Source: Eretmocerus hayati (taxonomy: Eukaryota; Arthropoda; Insecta; Hymenoptera; Aphelinidae). Taken from it: a DNA stretch of 64,000 nucleotides. Below, piece by piece: positions 33,655 through 46,742 of the stretch; positions within the stretch are counted from its first letter, which is position 1; every line of letters begins with the position of its first letter. The notes under the pieces were generated by a model. The model did not search any database. It saw nothing but the letters and a program-made list of their open reading frames with translations, and was not told the origin of the DNA. Both the position numbers and the translations under genes were made by a program. Where the stretch lies: NCBI GenBank assembly GCA_029851415.1, contig CM056743.1, forward strand, positions 93,532,501 to 93,596,500. The letters are read 5' to 3'.

Positions 33655-34291
33655 GTATATGAATGTACACCCAATTCGTCGCTTTTGGATAATTGCGGAG
33701 CATAGCGTATTGCTCATCGCTACAACGCTCTCTCCCATACTACGCAAAAACAAGAGACGCATGTTCATACGCACGTCCATGAGCATCGGTTGACACGTGA
33801 CTCCCGATGATCTTCATACGCGTTTTGCTGACTTGAAAAAAATGAGAGAAATATGTTTACATGAAAATAGAGGTCTGAGAACTAGCACATTTCTTACACA
33901 ATGACCGAAATTCCTGTGAATTCCTTGCTTTTATAGACTGGATGGCACGTTTGATTCATACCGCTGGATTTTTCCGTTCTTTCGCGAAGAAGGGGACGAA
34001 AAGACGTAGCAGTTAGCTATACATAGAGCTCAACGATTCCCAAAAAACAGCAAATGTCCCATGAAGAGTCATCTCTGCGCCCTCCATCCGATGATGTCTA
34101 ATACTCACGTTGTGATAAGTCATACCAACAATCGAAATCATTAGACGTGTACGACAAGAATTCAGTCAATCGTCTCACTCATTGTCGAAAATATTGTGCT
34201 CAATTGATGTAGTTTGTAAGAGTGTCGGCTCGATATCCCGGGAAACGTGTCCATGAGACGGCTTTTTGGTGTGCTCAAACTTCTATCCTGT

Positions 34292-36555
34292 ATCGAATGT
34301 GAATTTTTATCGGCTGAAAGTGACGGAGATGGAGTTTTGATGAAGATGAGGAGCCATCCACGCAACGATTTCTAATTAAATCATGAATTCCGATCAGTGG
34401 ATCAGAGTACAGCGAGACGGAATGAAATTTCCGCGTATGAGCAACTCGTTTCTCGGCCAAAGTGTTTGCATCTTGACATGAGTATACATTTTTCCATTAA
34501 GTGTAAGTGATGAAAATATGTTCTTCGCGACGATGAGTAATTATCTGTACAATAATCTCCCATTGAAGCACGAATTTCGAGTTGTGGATCCAAGTGCGAG
34601 GAGACAAGGAGAGATCTCTTCGAGTACTCGACTCACAATCCGGCCGAAGATTTTCATCCCGACACCACTTAATATGGATTTTTACATCAATCGAGAGTGA
34701 TGGAGATGTGATCTTTATGTGTATTGGAAGAAATTCTCGCGATAATCTTGATCAGGATCTCGAATCTCTTTCTGTGGATCAAAATGGGAAGGGACAAACT
34801 GATTCGTATACGCATGACTAACTCCTCCCAAAGCCCAACTTCTGCATCCTGACATGGGTAGACATCTTCACCATCCCCAGGAGGTTATAAGCAAATGTTT
34901 CTTGTGATTATGAGAGACTATCGATACAACAATTCCCCGGCGGATAACGAATTTTGATACGCTGATCAAAGTGCAAGGAGACGAAATGAAATAGTTTCGT
35001 GTGCTCGAATCGCAATCCGACCGAAGATCTCCATCCTGACACTAGTATGAATTTTTTCATGTACTGGAACTGATAACGGCGTGATCTTTATGAACAAAGA
35101 ATGTCACTTGAACAACGATTTCGATTCGGATCTTGAACCTCGATCTGTTAATTGAAGTGGAAGGAGACCAAATAAAAATTATCAGCATGATCGACTCGTT
35201 CATTGGCCCAAGTTTCTCATCCTGACTCGAGTATACATTTTTTATCAAATGAGATGGAGTTCCGATGAAGATAAGGAGCCATCCACACAACAATTTCCAA
35301 ACGAATCATGAATTTCGATCAGTGAATCAGAGTACAGCGAAACGGAATGAAATTTTTGGGTATAATCGACTCGCAATCTGACCGAAGATTTTCATCTCAA
35401 CAACAGTATAACTTTCTTCCTCTACTGAAACTGATGAAGATATGACCTCAATGGACAAGAGGAGTCATTCGAACAATACCCTTGATACGGATCTCGAAGT
35501 TCGATCGGTGAATCAAAGTGGAAGGAGACAAAATGAAATTTTTGCGCATGAGCAACTTGTTCCTCGGCCCTATCTCTTGCATCTTGATATAGCTATACAT
35601 TTTTCATCGAGTGTAAGTGATGAAAATATGTTCTCCACGACGATAAGTAGTTATCTATATATCCTATGGGAGCATGGATTCCAAGTCGTAGATCCAAGTT
35701 CGAGAAGACGAAATGCAATCTTTCCAAGTGCTCTACTCACCATCCGGCCGAAGATTTCCATCCTGACAATACTTGAAATGAATTCTTCAATCAATTGGGA
35801 GTGATGAAGATGTGATCTTTATGTGCATCGGAAGACATTCATGCGATAATCTTGATCAGGATCTCGAATCTCGATCTGTGGATCAAGATGGAAGGGGACA
35901 GACTGATATCCATACGCATGGCAAGCTCGTACCAAGGCTCAACTCATGCACCCTGACTTGAGTAGACATTTTCTCAATCACCTGAAAATGACAAACATAT
36001 GTTTGATGTGACAATGAGAGACTATCCATCCAATAATTCCCTGACGGATATCGAATTTCGATCCGCTGATGAAAGTGCAAGGAGACGAAGTGGAATATTT
36101 TCGTGTGCTCGAACCGCAATCCGAACGAAGATTCTCATCCTGGCGCTAGTCTAAATTTCTTCATCTACTCAAACGGACAACGATGTTGTCTTCATGTACA
36201 GAAAGTATCATTCGAACAACAGTTTCGTTTCCGATCTCGAATCTCGATCTGTTAATCAAAGTAGAAGGAGACAAAATAGAATTTCTCAGCATGATCGACT
36301 CTTTTCTTGGTCCAAGTTTCTCATGCTGACTTGAGTATACATTTTTTATCAACATCAAGTGACGAAGACGGAGTTTTGATGAAGATCAGGAGCCACCCGT
36401 GCCATAAATGCCAATCGAATCATATTTTCGATGAATGAATAAGAGCACAGCGAGACGAAATGAAATTTTTGGGAGTGCTCGACTCACAATCCGACCGGAT
36501 ATTTTCATCCTAACATTAGTACAGATCCTCTCATCTACTGTAACTGGTGGAGATA
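34292..36555 (+). repeat. Array B (~182-bp units), duplicated copy
   Basis: Duplicate of the array at 25,001-27,264, unit for unit. The 360-bp spacer (33,932-34,291) precedes it as in copy 1. Confidence 0.88.
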
Positions 36556-36831
36556 TGATCTCTCTGATCATTTACGCTGATCTTGTGAGTGATCACCGTA
36601 CTCCCAGGATCAGCGTTACCGCGTATCTCTCTCGGAATAAGGTCCCTGGATGTAGTCCAAGAAGGAGCCATTTTCACCTGTCGGTCATCTGGCCTAATCT
36701 GAGACGACACTGAATACGACTTGTTTTGGTGCAACTGCAAAGACATCCAAAGTAAGCTTACGAGCACCGCGATGCTGAGACGTAGGCTTCCACAGCTTCG
36801 CCGCACGTCAAGAGATGGAGTTTTTCAAAGA
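36556..36831. other. Foldback central loop, duplicated copy
   Basis: Duplicate of 27,265-27,540. Confidence 0.65.
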
Positions 36832-37229
36832 TATCTGGGAGCCGAGTACCAAGTGAAACACGCGAGAAAAATTGTATCTCCCCTCCTTCAATTATGAGCC
36901 ACGAATTGGAATTCAATATTCAAGAAGCGATCATTGTATGTATAGTTTGTAATCATCACGGAGAACACAGCTGCATCATTTTCAGTTGCTGGTGAATGTA
37001 TACTCAAGTTAGGATGCAAGAGCCTGGGCTGAGGAAAAAGTCAAGCATGCGAGAGAAATTTCATTTTGTTTCCTTCGACTTTGACCCATAGGAAGGGAAT
37101 CATAGTTCCAATCAAAATTATCACATCAAAAGGTTCCTTATGTTTATAGGAATCTTATCTTCAACCCTTTTAGTAGATGGTGGAATCAATACTAGTGCCA
37201 GGATAAGAATCGTTGGTCGTATTGTGAAT
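36832..37229 (-). repeat. Array B reverse, start of right arm, duplicated copy
   Basis: Duplicate of 27,541-27,938. In this copy the arm resumes beyond the retrotransposon at 40,023, which makes it the ancestral arrangement. Confidence 0.8.
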
Positions 37230-40022
37230 GAATGATAACCTTTATTCGCCCAAGGGCGAAAATACAAAAATACAGTAGCATATGAAACATATGTCACTTA
37301 TACATAATAATTACATTAAATTTGTAAAAATTTGTCGTTTTGGTTAAGGCTATTCGAATTATCACAGAAAGTGACTAGTCATCTCGAAGCATCGTAAGAT
37401 GCTAAGAGTCATGAAAAGAAAAAGAAGAAAAAGTAACGTTTTCATATAGATATATATATACATATATCAGTCTTAACAAAAAAGGTTGAGGAAAAGAAAA
37501 CATTTTCCCGTCTGGGAAGAAATATAAAAAAAAAAAAAAAAAGACATGGGCCCACAGTCATATCACAGGAATCTCAGTTCGGAAACGAAAAAGTCACGCA
37601 TAGAAGTAGAAGACATCAAATGAAACGGGCTCATGCCTATCACAGTTTACAAATTGAAATAGTGTTTTTCCTCCACATCAATCCTCTGGGAGGATAGTGT
37701 TAACAGGAAGTCTTTTAAGGACTCTTCAAATAATGATATCTCCCCAAGCTGCCGAAAGCCCGGAGGGAGAAAGTTCCACAAATGAGCACATTGGACCTGG
37801 AAAGATCTTCTTCCATATTCAAGTCTCATGTTGGGAACTTTGACTACCCGCTCTTCTAGATCACCCCGTGCGGGGCGTTCGGATTGGTACCTGGTAAACA
37901 TCGCAGCTAGGTAGCCAGGTTCTCCTAAGTGCATGATCTTATGCATCAAGAGAGCTGCAAAGTACATTCTCCGCGAATCAGTACGTAACCAACCCAAGCG
38001 CTCCCTAAACGGGGCGATGTGCTCGTCTCTCCTAAGATCAAAAATATATCTCACACATGAATTGCTTAGTCTCTGTACCCGTTGCCGCTGTTCGTCCGTG
38101 GCGTCGAAGTACACGACCGCGCAATAATCTAGGTGCGGTTGAACCAATGACTCGACTAGGCGAATTCGGAGAGGTCTGGTGATACATGCCCTAAAAAACC
38201 GCAGACCGTATAGGGCTCTGTTGACTCTCTTAGTTACTTGGTCGATGTGCGGTTTCCATGTCAATTCACTGTCAAGTGTAACACCGAGACTCACGACCGT
38301 ATCACTGAAGGGGATGAACTTTCCTTCCTGTATCTCAACCCCTGGCAAGTCCATTCTCTTCAGATCTTTGATATTTCTCTCCGAGCTGAAGTAGATTGCC
38401 TTGGTCTTGCCAGCGTTGAGACACAGGCCTGAACTTCTGGCCCACTCGGCAATTAGTCGTCCTATTTCGCCCAGCCGAGCAATACCTTCCCTGATCTTAT
38501 TTTTCTCGATTTGGAGATAAATTTGGAGATCATCCGCATGAAATAGATGATGTACCGACTTTCCGTCTAGCAAGCCAGCCAGGTCATTCACATACAAGCT
38601 GAAGAGGAGAGGCCCAAGGACGGACCCCTGTGGAACACCCAGATTGGTTTCGAGCCAATCAGATTTGCCTACTTTAGAAGTGATTAGTTGGGTGCGACCC
38701 TGTAGATATGATTTTATCCACAGGAGCGCCGATCTTGAGAAGCCAAGATGTCGTAGCTTCCTCAACAGCTTGGATGGTGAGATGGTGTCAAAAGCTTTGC
38801 TAAAATCGAATAGTAGGAGCAGAGTGATCTTCTTCCTGTCTATACCTACTCTGATGTCATCGGTCAATTTCAACAAAGCTGTCTGGGTGCTATGGTGTTG
38901 CCTTAAACCAGTCTGGAAGCGATCAAGTATCTTCTCGATTTTTAAATACTCCGTGATTTGGTCATGTGCGATTTCTTCCAGAACCTTGGAGAGAAAGCAC
39001 AGCAGTGCTATAGGACGGAAGTCTGAGACCGTCGATGGAGCAGCAGTCTTCTTTAGTGCAATCAGCTGCGCTTGCTTCCAAGCCTCAGGAAAAATGCCAT
39101 GAGCGAAAGAGGAGTTGAAAATGTGTACAATAAGATCACCAATGGCCGGAAGAGCTTTTGCGATCACGCTTTGGGGTATTCCATCCGCTCCACGGGCCTG
39201 TGAGGAGAAATGTTTAATAGCAAGGACTACATCACTAAAATTTGTGGGCTTAAATTTAAACCCCTCCTCCGGTGCCGAGTCAATATCGTCCATTGCTTCA
39301 TTAATATTTTCGTGGGGCGAAACGGAAACTCCCGCAAAGTGTGCGTTCAACTCATCCGGTGTGAAGCCATGAAGTTCCTCCTCTTTGCTCTTAGGCAAGA
39401 GGCCGAGATTGCGCATCTCCTTCCAAATGTTCTTCTTCTGATCAAAAGCATCTGACAAATGGGTTTGAATGAAGGAGTTATGCTCTTGTTCAATGCGCAA
39501 GTCGACCTCTTCACTAAGCCGAAAGTATTCATTTTGAAGCTCAGGACACTTGCGCTGGTTACGTTGAATCCGTTCCCAGCGCCTGCGCGTCGCGTCTCGC
39601 TTATTCATGAGTACCCTCAGCTCAGGACCAATTCAAGGAGCGTCATTTTTACGCGGATTAATAGTTTTTTCGGGTGCTAATTCATCAATAACGGTCTGTA
39701 AATTTTCATTCAAGCAGTGAATTGCATCTTCCAAACTCGTTTCAGCATTTTCGAGAGCTGTCCAGTCACAGCGAAGCAATCGGTCATTCAATATCTCCGG
39801 AGTCATGTTTCGAAAATCCCTGTAGGTAAAGGAATTCCTTGGCGGAGTAGGAGTGAAGACGTTGATGGTGACGTCAATGACCGAGTGCCTGCCGAAACTG
39901 GGCAGGAGGCTGTTTTGAAAGTCGGTAATGATATCATTGTCATCTACATAAATGTGATCAATCCATGTATGAGATGTATTGGGGGTGTGTTGGTGAGTCG
40001 GGCCATGCTGCACTGCACATGC
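37230..40022 (-). mobile_element. CR1/L2-like retrotransposon, copy 2, complete insertion
   Basis: This copy shows the whole insertion. The 3' end lies at about 37,230 and the 5'-truncated end at about 40,022, inside the endonuclease. The flanks are TGTGAAT on the left (37,223-37,229) and TGTGAGT on the right (40,023-40,029), a probable TSD with one difference. Both flanks are array B sequence in reverse orientation, so the element landed in the right arm of the foldback. Confidence 0.82.
37647..40022 (-). pseudogene. Endonuclease/reverse transcriptase ORF2, one nonsense codon
   Basis: The frame from the truncated 5' end gives HTWIDHIYVDDND and SFGRHSVIDVTINV, the C-terminal part of an APE-type endonuclease, then a linker to PRKNDAP. 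A TGA at 39,633-39,635 follows, where related proteins commonly have Trp. The same frame continues at once with IGPELRVLMNKRDATRR into the reverse transcriptase, so one base change explains the break. The polymerase part is identical to copy 1, with HADD at 38,532-38,540 in place of YADD. The first half of the endonuclease is missing. Confidence 0.88.
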
Positions 40023-43000
40023 TGTGAGTCAAACACGCGGATAGATTTCATTTGGTCACCTTGCACTTTGATCCGTGAATGGAGATCCGTGATTCGCGAG
40101 AAAATTATGATATGGGTAGCTATTCATCTCCATGAAGATCACCTCTCATCCTTCCCGATTGATGAAAATACGTATACTGAAATCAGGATGAGAAACTTGC
40201 GTCGGGAATGAGTTCAGTATGAGAGGAGAATTTCATCTTCTCTCCTTCTACATTGATCCGAATCGAGATCCAGAATCTGAATCAAGAACATTGCATGATT
40301 GACTCCTCGTGTATACAGAGATACCATTTTCATCTTTTCCAGTGGATGAAAAATTTATGCAAATGTCAGGATAAGGATCTTTGGAGGGATTGAAAGTCAA
40401 GTACACAAGGAGATTTCATGTTATCTCCTCGCACTTGGATCCACTAATCGAAATTCATGATTCAATAGGGAAGTGTTGTTCGGACAGCAACTAATTCGCG
40501 TGAAGAATACATTTTTATCCCCTCCACTTGGCGGGGACATGTATTCTCAAGGCAGGATTGGATATTTAGGCAAAGGAACGAGTTGATCATGCAAAAATTC
40601 ATTTTGTCCCCTTCCACTTCAATTCATCGATCGAGATCTGAATCAAAATTATTGCATGAATGAATTCTTACGCACATAGATAACGCATCTTTATCACTTT
40701 CTGTAGATGGAAAATATATACTAGTGTCAGGATGGAATTCTTCGAACATATCGCGAGGTGAGCACGCGAAGGAAGTTCAACTTGTCTCCTTGCACTTTGG
40801 ACAACGAATCGGAATTCAATATTCGATAGGGAATTATTGTACGGATAGCTTCTTATCTCCGAGGGAGTATATCCTTATCGCTTTCAGATAATGGGGAATG
40901 TATTCTCCAAACAAGATGAAAGAAACTTGGGACAGTGGAAGAGATGATTATGCAAAAAAATAATTTTGTCTCCTTCCAATTCAATCCACGGATTGAGTTC
41001 AAAACCAAGATTATTGCAAAAAAGTCTTCCAATGCACATAGAGATTACATCTTCATCGTTACCAATTGATGGAATAATGTATATCAAGTAGTGTCAGGAT
41101 GGAAATATGAGGCGATATTGTGAGTCGATCACGATGAGAAAGTTAATCTTGTCTCCTTGGAATTGGATCCACGACTCGAAATCCATGCTCCAATAGGAGA
41201 TTATTGTATGAATAGCTAATCATCGTCGTGGAGATTATACTTCCATCACTTACACATGATCAAAATTGTATATTCATGTCAAGATGCAGGAAATTGGGCC
41301 GAGGAACGAGTTGTTCATGCGCTAGAATTTCATTTTTCTCCATCCACTTTGATTCACGGCTCGAAATTCGAGATCCATCTCAAAAGTATTGTTCATATGA
41401 CTTCTTTTGTACAGAGAGATCACATCTCCACCAGTTACAGTGGATGGAAGAATCTGTACTAATGTTAGGATGAAAATCTTCGGTCGGGTCGTGAGTCTAG
41501 CACTCCGAAAAATTTCATTTCGTCTCGCTGTGCTATTTATTGATCAAATTCATGATTCGATTGGAATTTGTGGCACGGGTGGCTCTTCATCTTCATCAGA
41601 ACTCCATCTTCGTCACTTGATGTTGATGGAACATGTATACTCAAGTCAGGATGAGAAACTTGAACCAAGAAACGAGTCGATCATGCTGAGAAATTCTATT
41701 TTGTCCCCTCCTACTTTGATGCACAGATCGAGATTCGAGATCGGAAATGAAACTGTTGTTCAAATGACACTTCCTGCACATGAAGACAACATCGTTCTCC
41801 GTTTGAGTAGATAGAAACATTTATAGTAGCACCAGGATAAAAGTCTTCGTTCGGATTGCGGTTCGAGCACACGATATATTTCACTTCGTCTCCTTGCACT
41901 CTCATCAGCGAATCAAAATTCGATTTCCGTCAGGGAATCATTGTATGCATAGTCTCTCATTGTTACATCGAACATATGTTTATCATTTTCATGTGATTAA
42001 GAAAATGTCTACTCAAATCAGGATGCAGAAGTTGAGCCTCGGTACGAGCTGGTCATGCGTATGAATATCAGTGAGTCCCCTTCCATTTTCTTCCACCGAT
42101 CGAGATTCAAGATACTGATTAAAATTATCGCATCAATGTCTTCCAATGCACATGAGGATCACATCTTCATCACTCCCGATTGATGGAAGAATTTATATCA
42201 AGTAGTGTCAGGATGGAAATCTTCGGTCGGATGGTGAGTCAGGTACTTCAGAAGGATTGCATTTTGTTTTTTCGAACTTGGATCCACGACTCGAAATTCA
42301 TGCTTCCACAGGAGATATAGATAACTACTTATTGTCGTGGGAAACATATTTTCATCACTTACACTCGATGAAAAATGTATAGCTATGTCAAGATGCAAGA
42401 GATAGGGCCGAGAAACGAGTTGATCATGCGCAGAAATTTCATTTTGTCTCCTTTCACTTCGATTCACCGATCGAAATTCGAGATCCGTATCAAGGGTATT
42501 GTTCGAATGACTTCTCTCGTACATTAAGGTCACATCTGCATCAGTTCCAGTAGGTGAAGGAATTTGTACTGTTGTTGAGATGAAAATCTTCGGTCGGATT
42601 GCGATTCGAGTATACCGAAAAATCTCATTCCGTCTCGCTGTACTCTGATTCACTGATCGAAATTCATGATTCGATTGGAAATTGTTGTGTGAATGGCTCC
42701 TCATCTCCACCGAAACTCCATCTTTGTCACTTTTATTTGATAGAAAATGTATACTCAAGTCAGGATAAGAAACTTGGGCCAAGGAACGAGCCGCTCATGC
42801 TGAAAACTTTGAATTTGGTCTCCTTCCACTTTGATTCACAGATTGAGACTTAAGATCCGAATCGGAATCGTTCTTCGAATGACCTTTCTCGTACATAGAG
42901 ATCACGCCGTTATCAGTTTCAGTAGATGAAAAAGTTCATACTAGTGTCAGGGTGAAAATCTTCGGTCAGATTGCGATTGGAGCACACGAAAATATTTCAT

Positions 43001-43084
43001 TTCGTCTCCTTGCACTTTGATAAGCGAATCGAAATTGGTTATCCGCCGGGAAGTTGTAGTATGAATAGTCTCTCTTAATCACAA
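40023..43084 (-). repeat. Array B reverse, main part of right arm
   Basis: About seventeen ~180-bp units in the orientation opposite to 25,001-27,264. Marker text includes GTCAGGATG(G/A)AAATCTTCGGTCGGAT, TTTCATTTTGTCTCCTTCCACT-like words (composite) and TCGAAATTCATG. The array is longer than the left arm's, so unit numbers differ between arms. Open frames such as 42,198-42,782 (194 residues, minus) are by-products of the repeat period, not genes. Confidence 0.88.
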
Positions 43085-43766
43085 AAAACTCCCATTTCAT
43101 GTAAACATTCTTCTCTCATACTCGTCAAGTCAGCAAAACGCGTATGAAGATCATTGGTAGTCCCGTGTCAACCGATGCTCATGGCCGTGCGTGTGAACAT
43201 GCGTCTCTTGTTCTTGCGCAGTATAAGAGATAGCGATGTAGCGATGAGCAATACGCTATGCTCGGTAATCATTCAAAAGTGACGAATTGGGTGTACATTC
43301 ATTATTGCATACCATAAATCATCTATGAGGAATTCACAGATATATTCCACATTCATGACAAAGGGATGCACCATTTCTTGGAAACTTATAATCCACGTGA
43401 ACATACTTTTCCCATACCCCTCATTCGTCGAGTCAGCATATCACTCAAAAATTGTCGTCAGTCACGTGTCAATGTATGCACATGAAAAATACGTCTTTTG
43501 TTCTGCGCAGTAGAGGGGGAGCGATGAGCAATATGCAAAGCGCACCAACTCTCGAAAGCGACGAATTAGGTGTAGATCCATTATTACACAACATGAATCA
43601 TCCATATGGAATTCACAGAAATATCAGTCATGACAAAGGAATGAGCCAGTTCTTGGAAACTCAGTATTTACGTGATCATGTCTTTCTCATACACCTAATT
43701 CGCCGAGTCAGCATTGAACATGAGAGTTGTCACCAGTCACCTGTCAATGCATGAGAGTCATTTCGG
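43085..43766 (-). repeat. Array A reverse, inner part of right arm
   Basis: Reverse-oriented ~260-bp units: GACGAATTGGGTGTACATTC, GAAATATCAGTCATGACAAAG and TCACGTGTCAATG are reverse complements of left-arm words. The array stops near 43,766 at a block of other elements and resumes at 48,556. Confidence 0.82.
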
Positions 43767-43781
43767 ATCATGTCAGCCAGA

Positions 43782-44745
43782 GGCGTCACCAGGGGGTCTG
43801 GGAAAAATCCCAAAAAATTTCTTTCCATTGATTCTATGTTTGAAAAGTACAAGAAAAATTTTCTTGGGATTTTTCCGAAGCCCTCCACGGGCCCTAGGGC
43901 CCACAGAAGGTCTATTCTAGGCCTTTTTTTAGCCTATTTCTGGGAAATCATAGCTCCGACTAGACTCAATCTTTTTTTACGTACTTGGGCACATTTTCTT
44001 TGTATAGACTAGCACTTTTGAAAGAAGGATAGTCCGGAATCAATCATGCAGCCTAGTAACTTCTAGGAGCTATATGCTGAGAGCAGATCTTAGCGATTTT
44101 TGGGCCTGCTTCAAAGCGATCTAGCTCCTACTAGACATGTGATAATCGACTTCTGCAAGTGGTCATTTTGAAGGTCTTGAAAGAACCTACAATTTGATCA
44201 CCTGTGGAAGTCGATTATCGTACTCTTTATGGAAGCTATAGCCGATACAAGTTAGCAGTTTTGTAAAAACGCCAAACTTTGAGCTCAATTTAAGAAAATC
44301 GTTTTTTCCCTCCGACCTCAAACCTTTGCGAATATGTTTTTCGATACCAATACTATTAATCGGAACGATATTCTGGGTGGGCGATTCAATTCTCGATTTT
44401 ATTCAGCCAATTTGAAACTTGCTTCATTAACTTTTTGCTTAAAACGCCGACGTAGGCATGGCTCGCATATGCTTCCATCTGAGTTGTTGTGCACCAATCT
44501 GGGTGGAATTACTCCCCAAAGTACCCCCAGATATGTGTAAGAACTTTCGGAGGCGAGCCTCAAGTCAGAAGCGAGCTGGAGGCTCAAACCGTCAGGTCCG
44601 AGATGGGCATTATTTCGTATAGTTTGGGGCAGGCGAGCGAGGGCTCGATTCTTCGTATTCTTGCCCACAAACGAGACGAGTGGCTAGAGTAGGGATACAA
44701 ACACGTTTTTTCGACTCAAAATGACCATCTCAACACAATCCCGGG
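43782..44745 (+). mobile_element. Single arm of the CCAGGGGGTCTGGG palindromic element
   Basis: The sequence starts TCACCAGGGGGTCTGGGAAA and matches, in order, the left arm of the large palindrome at 57,245-58,250: CCTAGGGCCCA, TTTTTTAGCCTATT, GTACCCCCA, AACTTTCGGAGGCGAGCC and GGATACAAACAC. The mirrored second arm is missing, so this is a solo arm or a deletion derivative. No transposase is recognised. Confidence 0.75.
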
Positions 44746-45036
44746 GTCAATTCGTGCCTAGGATATCATCCAATCCTCAAACGGCGTTAAACTCCGTAAT
44801 GACAGGTTTTGCGCCTCTACTGCAGAATGACGATGATTTAAGCTGTATCGCAAATGTGACGATTTCGGACGTTTGGGAGGGGGGGGGGTGTCGATGCATT
44901 GTGGCGTCCTATGAGAGTTATCGATATTTAAGGGTTGTTGTTGATTCTCGCTCAAGTTTTGATATCGATGATCAGTTGAAATTCTTTCGAATCGGGCGAA
45001 CGTCACAATTTTATATCAAAAGATATATGTTATACA
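44746..45036. other. Short unassigned stretch
   Basis: No gene recognised. A G-rich run lies near 44,878. Together with 46,590-46,649 it forms the DNA around the TA-flanked element. Confidence 0.4.
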
Positions 45037-45038
45037 TA

Positions 45039-46587
45039 CACTGAGAGGAATAAATCTGGGAATATTCCAAATTTTTCAAATTTTAGTGAACGCTAAGCGC
45101 TCTGGCCGGCCAAATCGGTGAAACTTCCAGTAGATTCAGGAAATACTACCGATTATTCAGCAATCAATGCTCAGCTGTCATCTGGATATTTTCTTATCTC
45201 GGCAGTAAGGATTCCTGATTTGCAATTTAAGTATTCCATCTCGAACATCTACAGAATGAATCAGGACTTTTTATGATACACGCGAGTGATGTGAATCCCA
45301 GTGGAAATCTGTAAAATTTCTTGAATAAATCTGAAAAATTTACAGATCTTGCTTGGGAGTTTTTCATACTCGGCTCAATTTCGCGAGATGGTGGGCGAAT
45401 GTGCTTAGGAGAGAGGTACATATTAAGCTATATTTTCGAAGGTATTCCACGAAGATATAATTTGTGTTCGTAAGTGTGACCTTTGCGCGGTAGAAGGCTT
45501 TCGGAAGAGGGTAAGGTTTCCAATCTTCCCAGTGTTTGATAAGCCATTGTGATGGCAAACAGCCAGGTAATTGTGTTCACATAAGATAATTTAATCATTT
45601 CTTTGTGAACTCGCAATAGTGATAGAGGTTATAGAGTTGTAGAGTTCAGAAACCAGTTTTGGCTAAGCCAATGCGATTCTATAATCAATGCAAAGTGAAG
45701 GATTATCAGGAGAGCTAAATGGAGATTGGTACGTGAATGATGGAAGTGATCAAAATCTCATAGTTGCCGTCGAGGGTGATGGAAGATCACTAGAGAGGGA
45801 AGAGCATAACATTTTACGCACGGTAACACCGTGAAGGATGGTTTGTTTATCACGAAAACATGGATGTAATCAATACCAAATCACGCCTATGATGAAGAGT
45901 AGCCTTCAATGACAACTCTCACCACCAGGTGGATGCCTTGGAACTAGCAATTTTCGCAAGCGCTCAAATATACACTCACTCGACATATAATGTCAATAGC
46001 ATCACTAGTTTGTATGTCATATGGTATATATGTATATGTAGATATTTAAGTGCGATTACCTTTGAAAGTAATCTGTAGTATTCTAAGAAAAATTGTGAAA
46101 AATAGGTGACTAAATCTGGGATGATTACCGATTTCATCCAAATAAATACACCTACCTTCTATAGATTTAGATAAATTTACTCTCGTTCCCATCATCCCAA
46201 GCGTAATAACGGTATCCTTTTGTTAACCACGGTATAATCCCTAATGTCGAAAACTCTTCCCTGCCAGTCCGGAAAAAGTCCAGATTGCGATCGGTACTTT
46301 TTCGGCTCCTGTTTTGGAGAAAATCTCCCAATGGTTTGTCATGAACGCATCAGAGTGACTCGGGAAAAATTACAGAGTTGCTCAAGAATCTCTGACGAAC
46401 TCTAATCTTAAATTTTAACATTTTTTTAGGATCAACTCCGTGCACTTACTGGGCTCATTGCCAAATAATCCACTGAACTCTGCTTAGATCGGTAACTCGA
46501 TAAATCTGGACTCATCCCTGATGAAGCGCTTAGCGTCCACGAAAATTAAAAAAATCTGGAATATTTCCAGATTCACTTCTCTCAGTG
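45039..46587. mobile_element. TA-flanked DNA element with CACTGAGAG termini
   Basis: The left end CACTGAGAGGAATAAATCTG mirrors the right end, which reads CAGATTCACTTCTCTCAGTG with small differences. Inner words AATATTCCA and ACGCTAAGCGCT also recur inverted, giving inverted repeats of about 65 bp. TA lies directly outside both ends (45,037-45,038 and 46,588-46,589). The 1,549-bp interior has only short unrecognised frames, so it is probably non-autonomous. A TA duplication suggests the Tc1/mariner superfamily, but CACTG ends also occur in CACTA elements. Confidence 0.75.
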
Positions 46588-46742
46588 TATGAAGGTGCCC
46601 TGGAGGATATCGTGAGTAATTTTGTAGATGTTTCGTCCTTGATGTTCAATATATGAGTTGATTATTTGGTCTCATCGATCTTGAAGGACGGTGGGGAACT
46701 AAATAAATTTCCAAAATTTCATGAAAGGAATTTTGTTGCTAC

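Larger units (their letters stand above)
31932..33931 (+). repeat. Array A (~260-bp units), duplicated copy
   Basis: Duplicate of the array at 22,641-24,640, including its internal PLE remnant. Confidence 0.85.
30424..39711. repeat. Exact tandem duplication, copy 2 (9,288 bp)
   Basis: Second copy of 21,133-30,420, at a constant offset of 9,291. I found no difference in any open frame or in the lines compared. Its right edge, unlike that of copy 1, continues into the original retrotransposon sequence (AAGCAGTGAATT), so this copy has the ancestral right flank and copy 1 the ancestral left flank. Confidence 0.95.

Noticed and set aside
39717..40211. 164-residue plus-strand frame
   Set aside because: It is antisense to the endonuclease part of the retrotransposon and to the satellite beyond it.
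42198..42782. A 194-residue minus-strand open frame as a protein gene
   Set aside because: It lies wholly within the ~180-bp array, and similar frames recur with the repeat period; it is a by-product of repetition.
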